Of a stretch of DNA of 64,000 nt, positions 42,984 to 53,200 are shown piece by piece. The first letter of the stretch is position 1. Each line of letters opens with the position of its first letter. The notes beneath the pieces are model-generated. The model had not been told where the DNA came from. It saw nothing but the letters and a program-made list of their open reading frames with translations, and did no database searches. A program made the position numbers and the translations under genes. The DNA comes from Leeuwenhoekiella sp. GTDB taxonomy: Bacteria > Bacteroidota > Bacteroidia > Flavobacteriales > Flavobacteriaceae. The stretch covers positions 1-64,000 of the forward strand of contig PAPI01000009.1 of NCBI GenBank assembly GCA_002708845.1, in the 5' to 3' direction.

Positions 42984-45260
42984 TTAGTTTAAAGTAAAAG
43001 TATCTTTTAGGGAAGCATTGCTGTTTCCGCCTACAAAGATTTCAAATTCACCCGGTTCGGCAACAAAATCGAGCGCCCCATTGTAGAATTTGAGATCGTC
43101 TGCTTCTAAAGTTAGGGTAACTGTTTTAGTTTCCCCTTTCTTTAAAAACACTTTTTCAAATCCTTTCAGTGTGCGCACCGGCGGGGTAAGACTACGTACT
43201 TTATCGTGCAGGTATAACTGCACTACTTCTTCGCCGTCTCGGTCACCGGTATTGGTCACGTCAACCTGTATTTCCAGAGATTCATCCTGGTTAATTTCTT
43301 TTTTGGCTAATGAAAGATTTTTATACTCAAATGAAGTATAGCTTAGTCCGTAACCAAACGGAAGCAAAGGCGCATTAGGGGAGTCCAGATATTGGGATTT
43401 GAATTTTTCAAACTCAGGACCCGGAGCGGGACGTCCCGTATTCTTCATACTGTGATATACCGGAATCTGCCCTACGTTACGTGGCCAGCTGGCTGTTAAC
43501 TTTCCGGATGGATTGTAATCTCCAAAAACCACATCAGCAACTGCATTGCCGGCTTCAATACCGGGATGCCAAACCTGTAAAATGCTTACCGGCAAATCCA
43601 TTTCTTCAGTGATGACAAGTGGGCGGCCACTCATCAAAACAAGTACTACCGGTTTTCCGGTTTTTACGAGTTCGCGTATCAAATGCTTTTGACTTTCCGG
43701 GATTGTGATATCGGTACGGCTTCCGGCTTCACCACTCATTTCGGTGGCTTCACCTACCACAGCAACAACTATATCAGCATTTTTTGCAGCAAGAAGTGCT
43801 TCTGCTAAAAGACCTTCCGGACTTTCCTCTGAGATTTCAATTCGCGGACCAAAGACGTTTACTTTTTTCGCGAAAGCGGAATCATTAGAGATATTAGCAC
43901 CTTTAGCGTAAGTGATTTGAGCATCTGGAGCTCCATTTTTTAGTCCTTCTAAAATAGGAATTGAAAGTTGTGGATTTCCGGTTGGTGCCCAGGTGCCCAG
44001 CATATTGTTTTTGCTATTTGCAAGCGGACCAACCAATGCGATTTTAGCATTTTTAGCGAGCGGAAGCGTATTGTTTTCATTTTTAAGTAAAACGAAAGAT
44101 TTACGCGCTGCCTCGCGGGCAACGACCTTGTTTGCATCGGTTAGAATATCGCGCTGAGGTCGTTTAGAATCTGAATATTTATAAGGATCTTCAAATAGGC
44201 CCAGTCTGTATTTAGCCTCCAAAATGCGGCGGCAGGCATTTGTAATGGTTTCTTCGGTGACTTTACCTTCTTCAACCGATTTTTTAAGGGTGGTTAGAAA
44301 GCCTTCACCTACCATATCCATATCGAGACCTGCATTTATGGAAAGCGCAGAAACCGCCTGTAGATCACCCATTCCGTGCGCGATCATCTCATTAACAGAG
44401 GTGTAATCCGAAACCACAAAGCCGTCAAAGCCCCAACGGTCACGCAATAGCGTAGTCAATAACCATTTGTTACCACTCGCAGGAACACCATCTACGTCGT
44501 TAAATGAACTCATAACACTCTCGGCACCGGCATCAATCGCGGCTTTGTAGGGAGGTAAGTATTCATTGAACATTTTTACGCGGCTCATATCGGTGGTGTT
44601 GTAATCGCGACCCCCTTCTGCAGCACCATAAAGCGCAAAATGCTTTACGGTCGCAATCATGGTATTTTCGGCAGCAAGATCATCTTGCTGGTAGCCTTCT
44701 ACCATAGCCTTGGCAATTTGAGAACCCAGATACGGGTCTTCACCCGCGCCTTCAGCAATACGGCCCCAGCGAGGATCGCGTGCTATGTCTACCATGGGTG
44801 AAAAATTCCAGTTTATCCCATCTGCAGTAGATTCCTGAGCAGCAATCCGGGCGGTTTTTTCAATCAATTCCATATCCCAACTGCTTGAAAGTCCCAGCGG
44901 GATTGGGAAAGTAGTTTTGTACCCGTGAATCACATCAGATCCAATAAGCAGCGGAATGCCTAAGCGCGTGTTTTTAACAGCGATTTCCTGTGCCTGTCTG
45001 ATTTTATCAGGACCGGAAACTCCAAAAAGACCGCCTACATTTCCGGCTTTAATCTTTTCTTCTACATTTTTACTAACCACAGAGCCGGTAGCGACACCAC
45101 CACCGGGAGTAAGCAAATTGAGCTGCCCTATTTTTTCTTCAAGGGTCATTTTTTTTAATAAAGCCTCTACTTCAGGAATCGCCTGTCTTTTCTGACCAAT
45201 CGCATGTACTGAAATACAGAGGAGTACTATTAAAATGTATCGGGAATGTATTGTCTTCAT
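42984..45260 (-). CDS. bglX: GH3 beta-glucosidase
   Basis: 758 residues from ATG 45260; a TTG start eight codons upstream is rejected. Signal peptide ends near IGQKR. The (alpha/beta)8 domain has IPLLIGSDVIHGYKTTFPIPLG (split over about 105-126), the nucleophile in GFVVSDYTSVNEM (about 286-298), and the KHFALYGAAEGGRDYN lysine-histidine loop (about 206-221). The C-terminal beta-sandwich with a fibronectin-like end completes the fold. BglX-type enzymes release glucose from beta-linked oligosaccharides. The GH144 neighbours suggest beta-1,2-linked substrates, by analogy to a Bacteroides GH3 acting on sophoro-oligosaccharides. Confidence 0.9.
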   Translation of the reverse strand: MKTIHSRYILIVLLCISVHAIGQKRQAIPEVEALLKKMTLEEKIGQLNLLTPGGGVATGSVVSKNVEEKIKAGNVGGLFGVSGPDKIRQAQEIAVKNTRLGIPLLIGSDVIHGYKTTFPIPLGLSSSWDMELIEKTARIAAQESTADGINWNFSPMVDIARDPRWGRIAEGAGEDPYLGSQIAKAMVEGYQQDDLAAENTMIATVKHFALYGAAEGGRDYNTTDMSRVKMFNEYLPPYKAAIDAGAESVMSSFNDVDGVPASGNKWLLTTLLRDRWGFDGFVVSDYTSVNEMIAHGMGDLQAVSALSINAGLDMDMVGEGFLTTLKKSVEEGKVTEETITNACRRILEAKYRLGLFEDPYKYSDSKRPQRDILTDANKVVAREAARKSFVLLKNENNTLPLAKNAKIALVGPLANSKNNMLGTWAPTGNPQLSIPILEGLKNGAPDAQITYAKGANISNDSAFAKKVNVFGPRIEISEESPEGLLAEALLAAKNADIVVAVVGEATEMSGEAGSRTDITIPESQKHLIRELVKTGKPVVLVLMSGRPLVITEEMDLPVSILQVWHPGIEAGNAVADVVFGDYNPSGKLTASWPRNVGQIPVYHSMKNTGRPAPGPEFEKFKSQYLDSPNAPLLPFGYGLSYTSFEYKNLSLAKKEINQDESLEIQVDVTNTGDRDGEEVVQLYLHDKVRSLTPPVRTLKGFEKVFLKKGETKTVTLTLEADDLKFYNGALDFVAEPGEFEIFVGGNSNASLKDTFTLN

Positions 45261-45287
45261 TTTCAATTTTTTTTGGACTTTCAATTT

Positions 45288-46061
45288 TTATTTGGTGTGA
45301 CTAAAAAGCCACAAAAGGAAATCGGGCTCAGCAAAGGCCGGGTCCCAACTGTTGTGATTGGCGTTTTCGTAAACAGTAACTCTCGGTTTTGCACCTGCTT
45401 CGAGCATGGCTTCTGCCATTTGCAGACTGTAGGTGGGTTTTACCACATTGTCGTCTGCGCCGTGAATGACCCAAAACGGAGTGTTTAAAGCGTAGTTTGG
45501 TACTTCGCTAGTGCTTCCGGCACCACAAATGGCAATCGCAGCTGCAAAAGTTTCCGGGTTGCGCTGCACCATTTCATAAGTACCCATTCCGCCCATTGAG
45601 AGCCCCGCGATGTACACTCTTGAAGTGTCAACCTTTCCCTCTTTTATAAAAGAATTGACCAGGTCTGCAGCCATCTGTAAATGGGGTGTGGGTTTTTTAT
45701 CGGGGTGAAAGGTGATACCGATGGGATAGGTACTTCGGTCTACATCAACATTGGCCCAATAGGAGTCTTTAGGACATTGCGGAAAAATCACGATTGCGGG
45801 AAATGCATTGCGATTACCGGTATTCGTAAACACCTGAGCTCCATGTGTAAGTTGAGTTTCATTGTCAGAACCACGTTCTCCGGCACCGTGTAAAAACAAA
45901 ACCAGCGGATATTGCTTAGTCTCGTCGTAGTTTAACGGATATTGAATTCGATATTGTAAACTATCACTATCGCTGTGATAGACGGCACGTTCAAAGCTAT
46001 CCTGAGCCAGCATAACAGTCGAAGCCAGTAATGCTATAATTAATGTAATTTGGTTTTTCAT
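45288..46061 (-). CDS. Secreted esterase, prolyl-oligopeptidase-like alpha/beta hydrolase
   Basis: 257 residues with a signal peptide (about 1-19). The core has VLFLHGAGERGSDN (about 52-65) and IAGLSMGGMGTYEM (Ser about 153), with Asp in VIHGADDNVV and His in ANHNSWDP. The pattern is that of feruloyl-esterase-type or PHB-depolymerase-like carboxylesterases in polysaccharide loci. It probably deacylates the target glycan. It sits 6 bases after the GH144-type gene on the upstream side. Confidence 0.85.
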   Translation of the reverse strand: MKNQITLIIALLASTVMLAQDSFERAVYHSDSDSLQYRIQYPLNYDETKQYPLVLFLHGAGERGSDNETQLTHGAQVFTNTGNRNAFPAIVIFPQCPKDSYWANVDVDRSTYPIGITFHPDKKPTPHLQMAADLVNSFIKEGKVDTSRVYIAGLSMGGMGTYEMVQRNPETFAAAIAICGAGSTSEVPNYALNTPFWVIHGADDNVVKPTYSLQMAEAMLEAGAKPRVTVYENANHNSWDPAFAEPDFLLWLFSHTK

Positions 46062-46067
46062 TGAATT

Positions 46068-47468
46068 TTATTGAGGTACGGTATAGGTGAAATTTAGTTT
46101 ATCAAGACCAGCCTGTACACGTTCGTTTTGCATAAACAACCTCCAGAGCAGACCGCTTCGATGATTTTCGATCATAACCAAAATTGGGCCCTGGTCAATG
46201 GCCAGGTAGGCTTCGGCCACTTCATAATTTTGAGCCGGACTGAACGCATCGTAAAATCCGGCGGGCCCAAGCAGAATATTCTCCAATTCGTAAAACCTGC
46301 GCAAAGCAGCCATTGATTTTTCAGGCGTATACGGAAATGAACTTAGCGCTGCAGTTGGCGTGATTACCCCTGTGTCATTACCCGGACTGTGGGCGGTATA
46401 CCCCAGACTTCCATCGGTATTGATGGTATAGCTGGCAGTTAGGCCCCAAAGATTAGAACCATATCCCGGCCAGTTTTTTGGGTTTTCGACGCAATAGGCA
46501 TAATTGCTTAAAGTGTGATTTACTGTAGCGGTCTCATAATTTACATAAGCATCTGATAAACCAAAAGGATTTAGACCCAAATAGGAATAATGCGCCCAAA
46601 AAAGAGGACCTCCGGTTTGCTCTGCTCCGGCGTGTTTCACTTCAAGTGGATAACCGTAAGCTACAGCTGAAGATTTGATACCTCCGTTTTGTGCCCAGCC
46701 CTGATTGTAGACTTCAGGCGCAATGGAAAAATCTTTGGAAGCAGCTGCCATTACATAAGTAATTAGGGTCTCATTATAGCCTTGTAACCTAAGATTTATA
46801 GCAAACTCATTATCAGGGCTCCAGTGCCAATACAGCACGTTTTCGCCTTGTGTAAACCAATTCCATTCAATGCCGTCTATCAATTCAAAGGCTTTTTGAG
46901 CCAGATCCTGTTCTTCGGAAGAACCATTTTTGAAATATTCCCCAACAGTTATTAATCCCTGAGCAACAAAAGAAGTCTCTACTAAATCTGCACCGTCATC
47001 TAAAGTGCTAAAGGGAATCACAGCTCCCGTAGTACCGTTGATCCAATGCGGCCAGGCACCGTGGAAACGGTCTGCTCCTTCAAGAAAATTAATGATTTTT
47101 GAAAGTCGGTTAAAACCTTCAGTTCTTGAAATAAAATTACGTTCAATCCCCACCAGAATTCCCATTAGTCCAAACCCGGTGCCACCTGAAGCAACTATTT
47201 GCTGGTCCCGGGTAGGATTTGCAGGAATGTAGCGTTCTTTCGCTGCACCCGATTCGGCATTGGCATAATCCCAGAAATACTTGAAGGTTTCGCTTTGCGC
47301 AAGATCCAGTAGTTCAGCATCGGTAAGTTGGTCATCTGGAGGAGAATTTTCCCCACCATTTTCTCCGCCGGGTTCCTCAATTGGAGGTTCGGGTATGGGG
47401 TCTGAGCTGTCACTAGAGCAGCCCAGCATACCTAAAATGCTTAGTACTAAAATCGTTAGCTTAATCAT
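46068..47468 (-). CDS. Glucoamylase-like (GH144-type) lipoprotein, copy 2
   Basis: 466 residues. Lipobox LGMLGC (cysteine about 17), then a Pro/Glu/Gly-rich linker (about 20-50) and an (alpha/alpha)6 glucoamylase-like domain (Pfam PF10091). Conserved pieces: SETFKYFWDYANAESG, GGTGFGLMGILVGIERNFI, ADRFHGAWPHWINGTTG, DDGADLVETSFVAQGL, YWHWSPDN and YLGLNPFGLSD. Family GH144 contains endo-beta-1,2-glucanases and related enzymes; that activity is therefore the leading guess. Overlaps its paralogue by one base. The lipid anchor suggests surface exposure. Confidence 0.85.
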   Translation of the reverse strand: MIKLTILVLSILGMLGCSSDSSDPIPEPPIEEPGGENGGENSPPDDQLTDAELLDLAQSETFKYFWDYANAESGAAKERYIPANPTRDQQIVASGGTGFGLMGILVGIERNFISRTEGFNRLSKIINFLEGADRFHGAWPHWINGTTGAVIPFSTLDDGADLVETSFVAQGLITVGEYFKNGSSEEQDLAQKAFELIDGIEWNWFTQGENVLYWHWSPDNEFAINLRLQGYNETLITYVMAAASKDFSIAPEVYNQGWAQNGGIKSSAVAYGYPLEVKHAGAEQTGGPLFWAHYSYLGLNPFGLSDAYVNYETATVNHTLSNYAYCVENPKNWPGYGSNLWGLTASYTINTDGSLGYTAHSPGNDTGVITPTAALSSFPYTPEKSMAALRRFYELENILLGPAGFYDAFSPAQNYEVAEAYLAIDQGPILVMIENHRSGLLWRLFMQNERVQAGLDKLNFTYTVPQ

Positions 47469-48832
47469 TATTCTTTTTCTAAGTACGGGCTTTTAAATCC
47501 GAGTTTTTTGAGTCCGTTAAGGACATCTTCATTCTTCATAAATAAATCCCAGAGTAAACCGCTTCGATAGTTTTCGATCATCACAGGGATAGGGCCCTGA
47601 TCGATAGCCAAGTACCTAGGTAAATACCAATCATCCTGAAGGCTAAAGGCATCATAAGGGCCATAAACTCCAATAAACTGAGGTAAATCAGTATAGAGGT
47701 GTCTTAAAAACGCCTGACTTTCTTTAGGGGTGTAAGGCATTGACGATAAGGCTGCGGTTGGTGAAATAACACCAAGATCTACGCCGGGGCGATGACCTGC
47801 GTAGCCGTTGATAGAATAGCTGGAAGTTAAGCCCCATAGATCAGGGCCATAGCCCTTGTAGTTTTCGGGGTTTTCTACAGCATATTCATATTGAATTTTC
47901 GCGTGGTTTACATTGAGCTTCCAGTAATCTGCGTATTGATCGGTTAGACCTTTAGGGTCTAAGCCTAAATACGAATAATGTGCCCAAAACAGCGGACCAA
48001 CTATGGCCTTGTCATTATGCTGGTAGTGATTGAGTATGGTACGAATGCCATACATAGAGGTGTCTTTTGCAATCCCTCCATCAAGCGCCCAGCCTTTTTC
48101 ATAAACGCTTTTAGAAATAGGATGCGTAGGCGAAGCTGCTGCTAAAACATACATCACCAAAGCCTCATTATAACCTCCCACAGGGAAATTCATTTTCCAG
48201 CCTACATTAGGAGACCAGTGCCAGTACAACACGTCTTTACCTTGCGTGTACCAGTCCCATTCTACTTCTTCCCACATTTTATCAATTTGAGAGGATAGTG
48301 CTTTTTCGGTTTCATTACCGTCCCGGTAATATTCGGCTACGGCTAACATACCCTGTACTAAAAATGCAGTTTCTACCAGGTCACCCCCATCATCATTTTT
48401 GCTGAAGGGTTTTACCTTACCTGTTGTGCCGTCTAGCCAATGCGGCCAGGCGCCGTGAAAACGGTCTGCTTTCTCCAGAAAATTGACCATTTTTTGAAAA
48501 CGTACAAAGGCTGAGTCTTTAGGAATAAAACCACGCTCCACACCAGCCAAAATAGCCATCAGGCCAAAACCGGTACCGCCTATGGTAACCACATTTTTAT
48601 CATTTGATGGGTAAATGCCATCCATATGAATACGTTCGGGAGCAAGACCTGAATCTGCATTGGCGCCATCCCAAAAATAATTGATGGTCTGTTTTTGTAC
48701 CGAGTCTAACAATGCTTCATCAGAAACCGAATCGGAAGTCGTTGTAGCGACTTCCTGATTCTGATTTTCTGTTTTAGATTCTTTACATCCTGGCAGGGAT
48801 AAAAGAACCAATCCAATTAAAAAAAATCTCAT
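47468..48832 (-). CDS. Glucoamylase-like (GH144-type) lipoprotein, copy 1
   Basis: 454 residues with a lipobox (LLSLPGC, cysteine about 16). It shares the whole (alpha/alpha)6 domain with the downstream paralogue (QKQTINYFWDGANADSG, GGTGFGLMAILAGVERGFI, ADRFHGAWPHWLDGTTG, DDGGDLVETAFLVQGM, YWHWSPNVGW). The N-terminal linker is shorter and differs. The two copies probably split endo- and exo-cleavage, or different chain lengths. It follows susD by 19 bases. Confidence 0.86.
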   Translation of the reverse strand: MRFFLIGLVLLSLPGCKESKTENQNQEVATTTSDSVSDEALLDSVQKQTINYFWDGANADSGLAPERIHMDGIYPSNDKNVVTIGGTGFGLMAILAGVERGFIPKDSAFVRFQKMVNFLEKADRFHGAWPHWLDGTTGKVKPFSKNDDGGDLVETAFLVQGMLAVAEYYRDGNETEKALSSQIDKMWEEVEWDWYTQGKDVLYWHWSPNVGWKMNFPVGGYNEALVMYVLAAASPTHPISKSVYEKGWALDGGIAKDTSMYGIRTILNHYQHNDKAIVGPLFWAHYSYLGLDPKGLTDQYADYWKLNVNHAKIQYEYAVENPENYKGYGPDLWGLTSSYSINGYAGHRPGVDLGVISPTAALSSMPYTPKESQAFLRHLYTDLPQFIGVYGPYDAFSLQDDWYLPRYLAIDQGPIPVMIENYRSGLLWDLFMKNEDVLNGLKKLGFKSPYLEKE

Positions 48833-48851
48833 ATACTTTTTTTGAGGACTA

Positions 48852-50273
48852 TTACCAGCCCGGGTTTTGAGTCATTTCAGGTGTTTGTAATAATTGCTCG
48901 TTAGGGATCGGGAAAAGTGTCATACGTTCTTCAAACGTCTTACCATCTGCTGCCATAGCTTCTGCCGCCTGACCGGTACGAATAAGATCAAACCAGCGAT
49001 CATGTTCCATAGCAAGTTCCAGGCGTCTTTCTTTCCAGATAGCGCGTCTCAATTGCCCCTGATCTGTAGTAGTAACGGCTGGTAAATTCACGCGACTGCG
49101 TACCCGGTTTAATGGGGTTAAAGCAGCCGAGGATTGCCCCAATTCATTTAAAGCTTCGGCACGTATCAAGAGAATTTCTGCAAAACGCAGTACGCGGATG
49201 TTCTTATCACCATCGCTTTGACCTGCATTCGCCGAGGAGTAGGCTTTCTCATTGTAACGCGGATTAGCAGCTGCAGGATTAACCTGTCTACCATCCCAAA
49301 GGGTCTCTCCGGCAAAAATGATGGTAGCATCCCTTCTGATTACATCTCCTTCTGCATTAAATGCATCTTCCAGATTTTTAGATGGTGTGTTGAAACCCCA
49401 TCCCCAGCCTTCCGCTCCACGAGCACCCTGTACCTGAGAATATTGATTGACACCGTGAGCAGGTTGATCTCCACGCGCCTGAATTTCAAAAATAGATTCT
49501 GGGCCGTTTTCTGTAGATTCTCTCCAAACGGTAGCATAATCAGGCTCCAGATCATATTGTCCTGAAGTCATCACGGTATTAGCCATATCAGCGGCCTCTT
49601 GCCATTTTTCCTGATACAAATACACTTTCGCCAAAAGTCCCTGTGCAGAACCTTTAGTTGCTCTCCCTATATCCTGACTTGAGTAAGCGCTTTTAATTGG
49701 TAGTGCTTGAATTGCATCGTTAAGATCCTGCTCAATCAAGGCGTAAACTTCTTCTACCGGCGCACGTTCTACAAGGTCCTGACTCTGAATTGGCACAGGC
49801 CCAAAAGCACGTACCAGCCAGAAATAATTAAGTGCACGTAAAAATTTTGCTTCTCCTATTAGACGTTCTTTGGGTGCAGAACTTTGTCCTTCATAGAGTT
49901 GAGTGAATTCAATAGCCTGAGAAGCGCGACCAATAGTTTTATACCACTGGGTCCACATATCCCGGATAGATGGTGCTGTAGAAGTATACGTTAAACCATC
50001 CAGAAGGTTTTTGTCTGCACCAGTATCTCCGGGAGAACTTCCTTTGTCTGAGTTATCAGATATCATATCTGTAATGCCCAGATAGGGAAATGCATAAACA
50101 AAATCGGTATGCATCCCGTAAATCCCGGTTACAAAGTCTGTAGGTTCAAAGTTTTCTTCACTGTCTTCAGCGATTTCATCAACTATTTCTACATCCTGAA
50201 CAAAATCATCGCAACTGATAAGGCAACAGACCAATACGGCTTGAAATATACCTAGTTTTAATTTACTATTCAT
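48852..50273 (-). CDS. SusD/RagB family outer-membrane glycan-binding lipoprotein
   Basis: 473 residues. Lipoprotein signal (CCLISCDDF; cysteine about 21), a tetratricopeptide-like helical SusD fold with RLIGEAKFLRALNYFWLVRAFGPVPI (split over about 138-163) and a C-terminal RagB-type end (ILLIRAEALNELGQ, NRVRSRVNLP, WKERRLELAMEHDRWFDLIRTG, FPIPNEQLLQTPEMTQNPGW). It caps the SusC channel and binds the imported oligosaccharide. Directly downstream of susC (18-base gap). Confidence 0.95.
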   Translation of the reverse strand: MNSKLKLGIFQAVLVCCLISCDDFVQDVEIVDEIAEDSEENFEPTDFVTGIYGMHTDFVYAFPYLGITDMISDNSDKGSSPGDTGADKNLLDGLTYTSTAPSIRDMWTQWYKTIGRASQAIEFTQLYEGQSSAPKERLIGEAKFLRALNYFWLVRAFGPVPIQSQDLVERAPVEEVYALIEQDLNDAIQALPIKSAYSSQDIGRATKGSAQGLLAKVYLYQEKWQEAADMANTVMTSGQYDLEPDYATVWRESTENGPESIFEIQARGDQPAHGVNQYSQVQGARGAEGWGWGFNTPSKNLEDAFNAEGDVIRRDATIIFAGETLWDGRQVNPAAANPRYNEKAYSSANAGQSDGDKNIRVLRFAEILLIRAEALNELGQSSAALTPLNRVRSRVNLPAVTTTDQGQLRRAIWKERRLELAMEHDRWFDLIRTGQAAEAMAADGKTFEERMTLFPIPNEQLLQTPEMTQNPGW

Positions 50274-50291
50274 AGTTCTTATTTTTTGATA

Positions 50292-53200
50292 TTATAATTT
50301 AAAGCTTGCTCCAACAATAAAGGAACGGGTTGTGGGGTATGCTGAGAGTTCTATACCAGTAGTACCTGTAGGATCACCATCTTGATTTAATTCTGGAGTA
50401 AAGCCAGAATATTGGGTGAACATAAACGGATTCTGGAGTGTAACATACAGTCTCGCATTATTGATTATTGAAATCTCAGGAAGAGTATATCCCAGAGTAA
50501 GGTTGTTTATTCTGAAATAGTCACCTTTTTCCAGATAGAATGTAGATGCTTCATTATCTCTATTTGCCCCAGGTATAGTGTTTCCGCCGTTCTCGGGTGT
50601 CCAGCGATTTTCAAACATACTCTGTGGAATATTGTTACCAATATTGTAGACGCTGTTCAAACCATTATAGACGTAATTGCCGCCCACTCCAAAACCAGTT
50701 ATACTAAGGTCAAAACTCTTATAGTTTACGCCTAAATTGATACCGTAATTAAATGTGGGAATATAGGACCCTTGATAGGTCTTATCTCTGTCATCTATCA
50801 AGCCATCGTCATTCTGATCTACATAACGCAGATGTCCAGGTTCAGCAGTACCTAAAGAAGCGTTGTTGTCAATTTCGTCCTGCGATTGCCAAATACCGTC
50901 TGTTTCATACATCCACCAGGCAAATACAGGTTCACCCTCTTTAAGACGCTTTGTAATAATACCATTATTCAAACTACCGCCGATTGCACCATCATAAGCC
51001 GCCTTAACATTTTGAACCTCGTTTTTATTTGTTGAGAAGTTCAAGCCGATGTTGTAGCTAAAGTCGGAACCAATATTATCCTGCCAGTTGACAAGAAATT
51101 CAAAACCAGAGTTTGAAATTTCTGCCGCTTCATCAAAAAAGTTATTTAAAAATTCAGAATTTCTTACCGGTCTAACATTAAGAATAGCATTGGTATTTAA
51201 ACGATTATAATAGTCGATGGTACCGCTCAAACGCCTATTAAGTAAAGCAAAATCAAAACCTACTTCCCATTCTTCGGTAACCTCCCAGGAGATCGGTCTG
51301 GCTGGTGAGCCCAATGCAGCACCAACGATAAGACTTTGGGCAGGGCCAAATACATAATTGGTATTTCGACTTCCTGATCCGGAATTTATTTGTTGAATAT
51401 TAAACGGTACAGACTGATTTCCTAATTGTCCCCAACCAGCAAAAAGCTTTAGATTGTCCAGAAAATCCGTGTTATCCATAAAGCCTTCATTAGTCAAGGT
51501 CCAACCTACACTAACTGCCGGGAAAATACCAAACTGATTGTTGTCACCTGTGAAAAAATCGCTGGTGCCATCTCTTCTAACAACACCACGTACGTAGTAA
51601 CGCTGATCATAATTATACTCAAAGCGACCAAAATAGGACTGTAGGTTAGTACTTTGAAAAGTGTCTCCATCTGCGATATCCTGAAAAAGCTGCGAAGTTT
51701 GATCACCCAAATTACGAAGGTTGCGTTGTGGGCGTACATCATAAGCCTGAGCATAGGTAAATTCACCTCCCTGATAGTTCTCTCGGCTCAAACCAACTGT
51801 AGCACTTATATTATGCTTATTAAATTCTTTGGTGTAGGTTAAGAAGCCTTCAACGTTCCAACGATAAGATTCCGTTCTTCGTATTGCATAGGAATTGTTT
51901 GCAAATTCGGTTGATACAATCCCGTCTCCATCTGGGTCGGTACGCTGCAAATCAAAAAATTCTTCTGTTCTACGCGGATCTGCATTAAGCCATTGGTCTC
52001 TAATATCATTAAAACTTCTATTAGTAGCGTAAGATTTGGTGGCACCAAATCGCGTTGTAAGCATTAAGTCATCTGTAATATCAAACTCTGCTGCAATCTG
52101 ACCCTGCAGAGTAGTAGTATTGATTTGTTGATCAGCATAAAAAACGTCGTTTACGGGGTTCCCTGCGTTATTGAGTACCTGTACCGACTCACCAGGAGCG
52201 GCCTCAAAGGTCACAATACCTGTAGTCGTGTTTACATATGGACGACCGAAACGTCCATTGTCATAGCGTACGGGAACAAGTGGGATCTGACCGTAGGCAC
52301 GATTGAAAGCACCAAAAGGCTTTGGAGTTTCATTAGTATACGCAATGTTCAGATTTTGAATAATACGTACTCTATCATCAAAGAGGTGATAGGTGTTGTT
52401 ATTTCGAATGGTACCACGTTGAAATTTCTGACCTTCTAAAATCCCCTGTTCTTCAAAGAGATTATAGCTTAAAAAGTAGTCTATGTTGTCAGAAGCCCCG
52501 GATACTGAAAAACTATTATTTGTAATAAGTCCTGTTTGCAATAATTCATCGTACCAGTCTGTATTAAATTCCTGATTGGGCTGTAATAAAAATGAACCAA
52601 TAGAAGTTTGCCCTTCGTTGAAATATGTAATAAAATCATCAGCCCCTGCCATTTCAACTCTATTAAGAATAGTTTTGGCACCATAATACGATTCAAAAGA
52701 AAATACCGGTTTCCCTTTCTTACCTTTTTTGGTAGTAATTAAAATAACCCCATTTGCTGCACGTATACCATATATGTTGGCATAAGAAGCACCTTTTAAA
52801 AAGTCAATAGACTCAATATCATTTGGATTTATGCTTCTGATATCTGTTAAAGGCTGCCCATCTACAACATAGAATGGTGATCGACCACCTTCAGCAGTAC
52901 CCAGACCACGCATTAAAACGGTAGGAGTAGCGCCGGGAGCGTCATTAGCGATAATATTTACACCTGCCACTTTACCCTGTACGGACTGAATAGCGTTGTT
53001 AGCAGGTTGTTTAGTAATCTCTTCACTATCAACAGATACAATAGCACCTGTGATGTCAGAACGTTTTTGATTACCATAACCTACGACAACAACTTCATCA
53101 AGTTCGCTAGCCTGATCTTGCAACACTAAAGTATAAGTGTCGTCATTAGTCACAGAAAACGTTTGCGTCTGAAAGCCTAAATACGTAATTCGTATTTGAT

